A stretch of 30,380 nucleotides of DNA from Bacillus massilioanorexius (GTDB taxonomy: Bacteria > Bacillota > Bacilli > Bacillales > DSM-1321): positions 1 through 30,380 of the forward strand of contig NZ_CABKRX010000033.1 in the NCBI RefSeq assembly GCF_902374955.1, read 5' to 3'. Below, piece after piece: positions 30,346-30,380 of the stretch (position 1 is its first letter; every line of letters starts with the position of its first letter). The notes beneath the pieces were generated by a model. It saw only the letters and a list, made by a program, of their open reading frames with translations, did not search any database and was not told the origin of the DNA. Both the position numbers and the translations under genes were made by a program.

Positions 30346-30373
30346 AAGGCTGCTAATAAGCAGTCTTATTTTT
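30346..30373 (+). terminator. Hairpin terminator at the right end
   Basis: AAGGCTGCT (30346-30354) pairs with AGCAGTCTT (30359-30367), one G-U pair, loop AATA, then ATTTTTC. No gene upstream on this strand is intact; a start-like AAGGAGAAGAATATG at 30239-30253 meets a stop after four codons. Confidence 0.6.
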
Positions 30374-30380
30374 CTTATGC

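Noticed and set aside
1..30380. Prophage, integrative element or insertion sequence
   Set aside because: No integrase, transposase, terminal inverted repeats, tRNA or phage structural genes were found; the lone amidase and the SOS promoter are not enough.

Overview
The window looks like chromosomal DNA of a low-GC, AT-rich Gram-positive bacterium of the order Bacillales (a Bacillus or Lysinibacillus/Viridibacillus-like organism; genus is inference). Pointers are the strong AGGAGG-type ribosome binding sites, TTG and GTG starts, a Bacillus-type LexA box, a CcpA cre site, an FbaA-like aldolase, a DUF2975/YozG-type pair and a DUF3953 protein. No rRNA, tRNA, CRISPR array or insertion sequence was seen.

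Layout. 1-8.9 kb is a patchwork of small single genes: a truncated SOS-promoter YolD-like gene at the left edge, two small membrane proteins, a frameshifted VOC protein, a divergent MerR regulator/CPBP protease pair, a membrane-anchored amidase, a YdcF/SanA-like protein, a frameshifted bile-acid:sodium-symporter-family transporter, an APH-family kinase and a DUF3953 protein. 9.0-12.5 kb is a coherent module: a regulator made of a PEP-hydrolase-family TIM barrel fused to an AraC-type DNA-binding domain, followed by a Tm-1-like ATP-binding protein and a free-standing paralogue of the same TIM barrel. 12.6-18.7 kb holds a MarR regulator with a palindromic operator, a 3-hydroxyacyl-CoA dehydrogenase, a second-type RsgA GTPase, several gene remnants, and a DUF2975/HTH pair. 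18.7-22.7 kb is rich in broken genes (metallophosphoesterase, PH-like membrane protein, ECF sigma factor, HAD phosphatase) and has a 21-nt tandem repeat. 23.3-29.1 kb is an acid-sugar catabolic locus: GarR/LtnD-like dehydrogenase, four-carbon-acid-sugar-kinase family protein, GntP permease and FbaA-like aldolase in one minus-strand operon, with a divergent GntR/FadR regulator. The right end has one small membrane protein and an SRAP (YedK/HMCES) pseudogene.

How the genes work together. In the 9-12.5 kb module the regulator's sensor domain is evidently a duplicated copy of the enzyme it sits beside, so it probably senses that enzyme's ligand; similar GTTTA half-sites lie at the -35 of both candidate promoters. 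In the 23-29 kb operon the gene set fits import of an aldonate-type acid (GntP), phosphorylation (kinase), retro-aldol cleavage to DHAP plus a short aldehyde acid (aldolase), and redox handling by the dehydrogenase. Its control region has a cre site, a 9+3+9 palindrome and three TTGTATACAA-like sites spaced exactly 21 bp apart.

A striking general feature is the number of genes broken by single-base shifts, many in A/T runs, beside long operons that are fully intact. In-frame stops and lost catalytic motifs in other remnants suggest real decay, but sequencing error in homopolymers cannot be excluded from the sequence alone.
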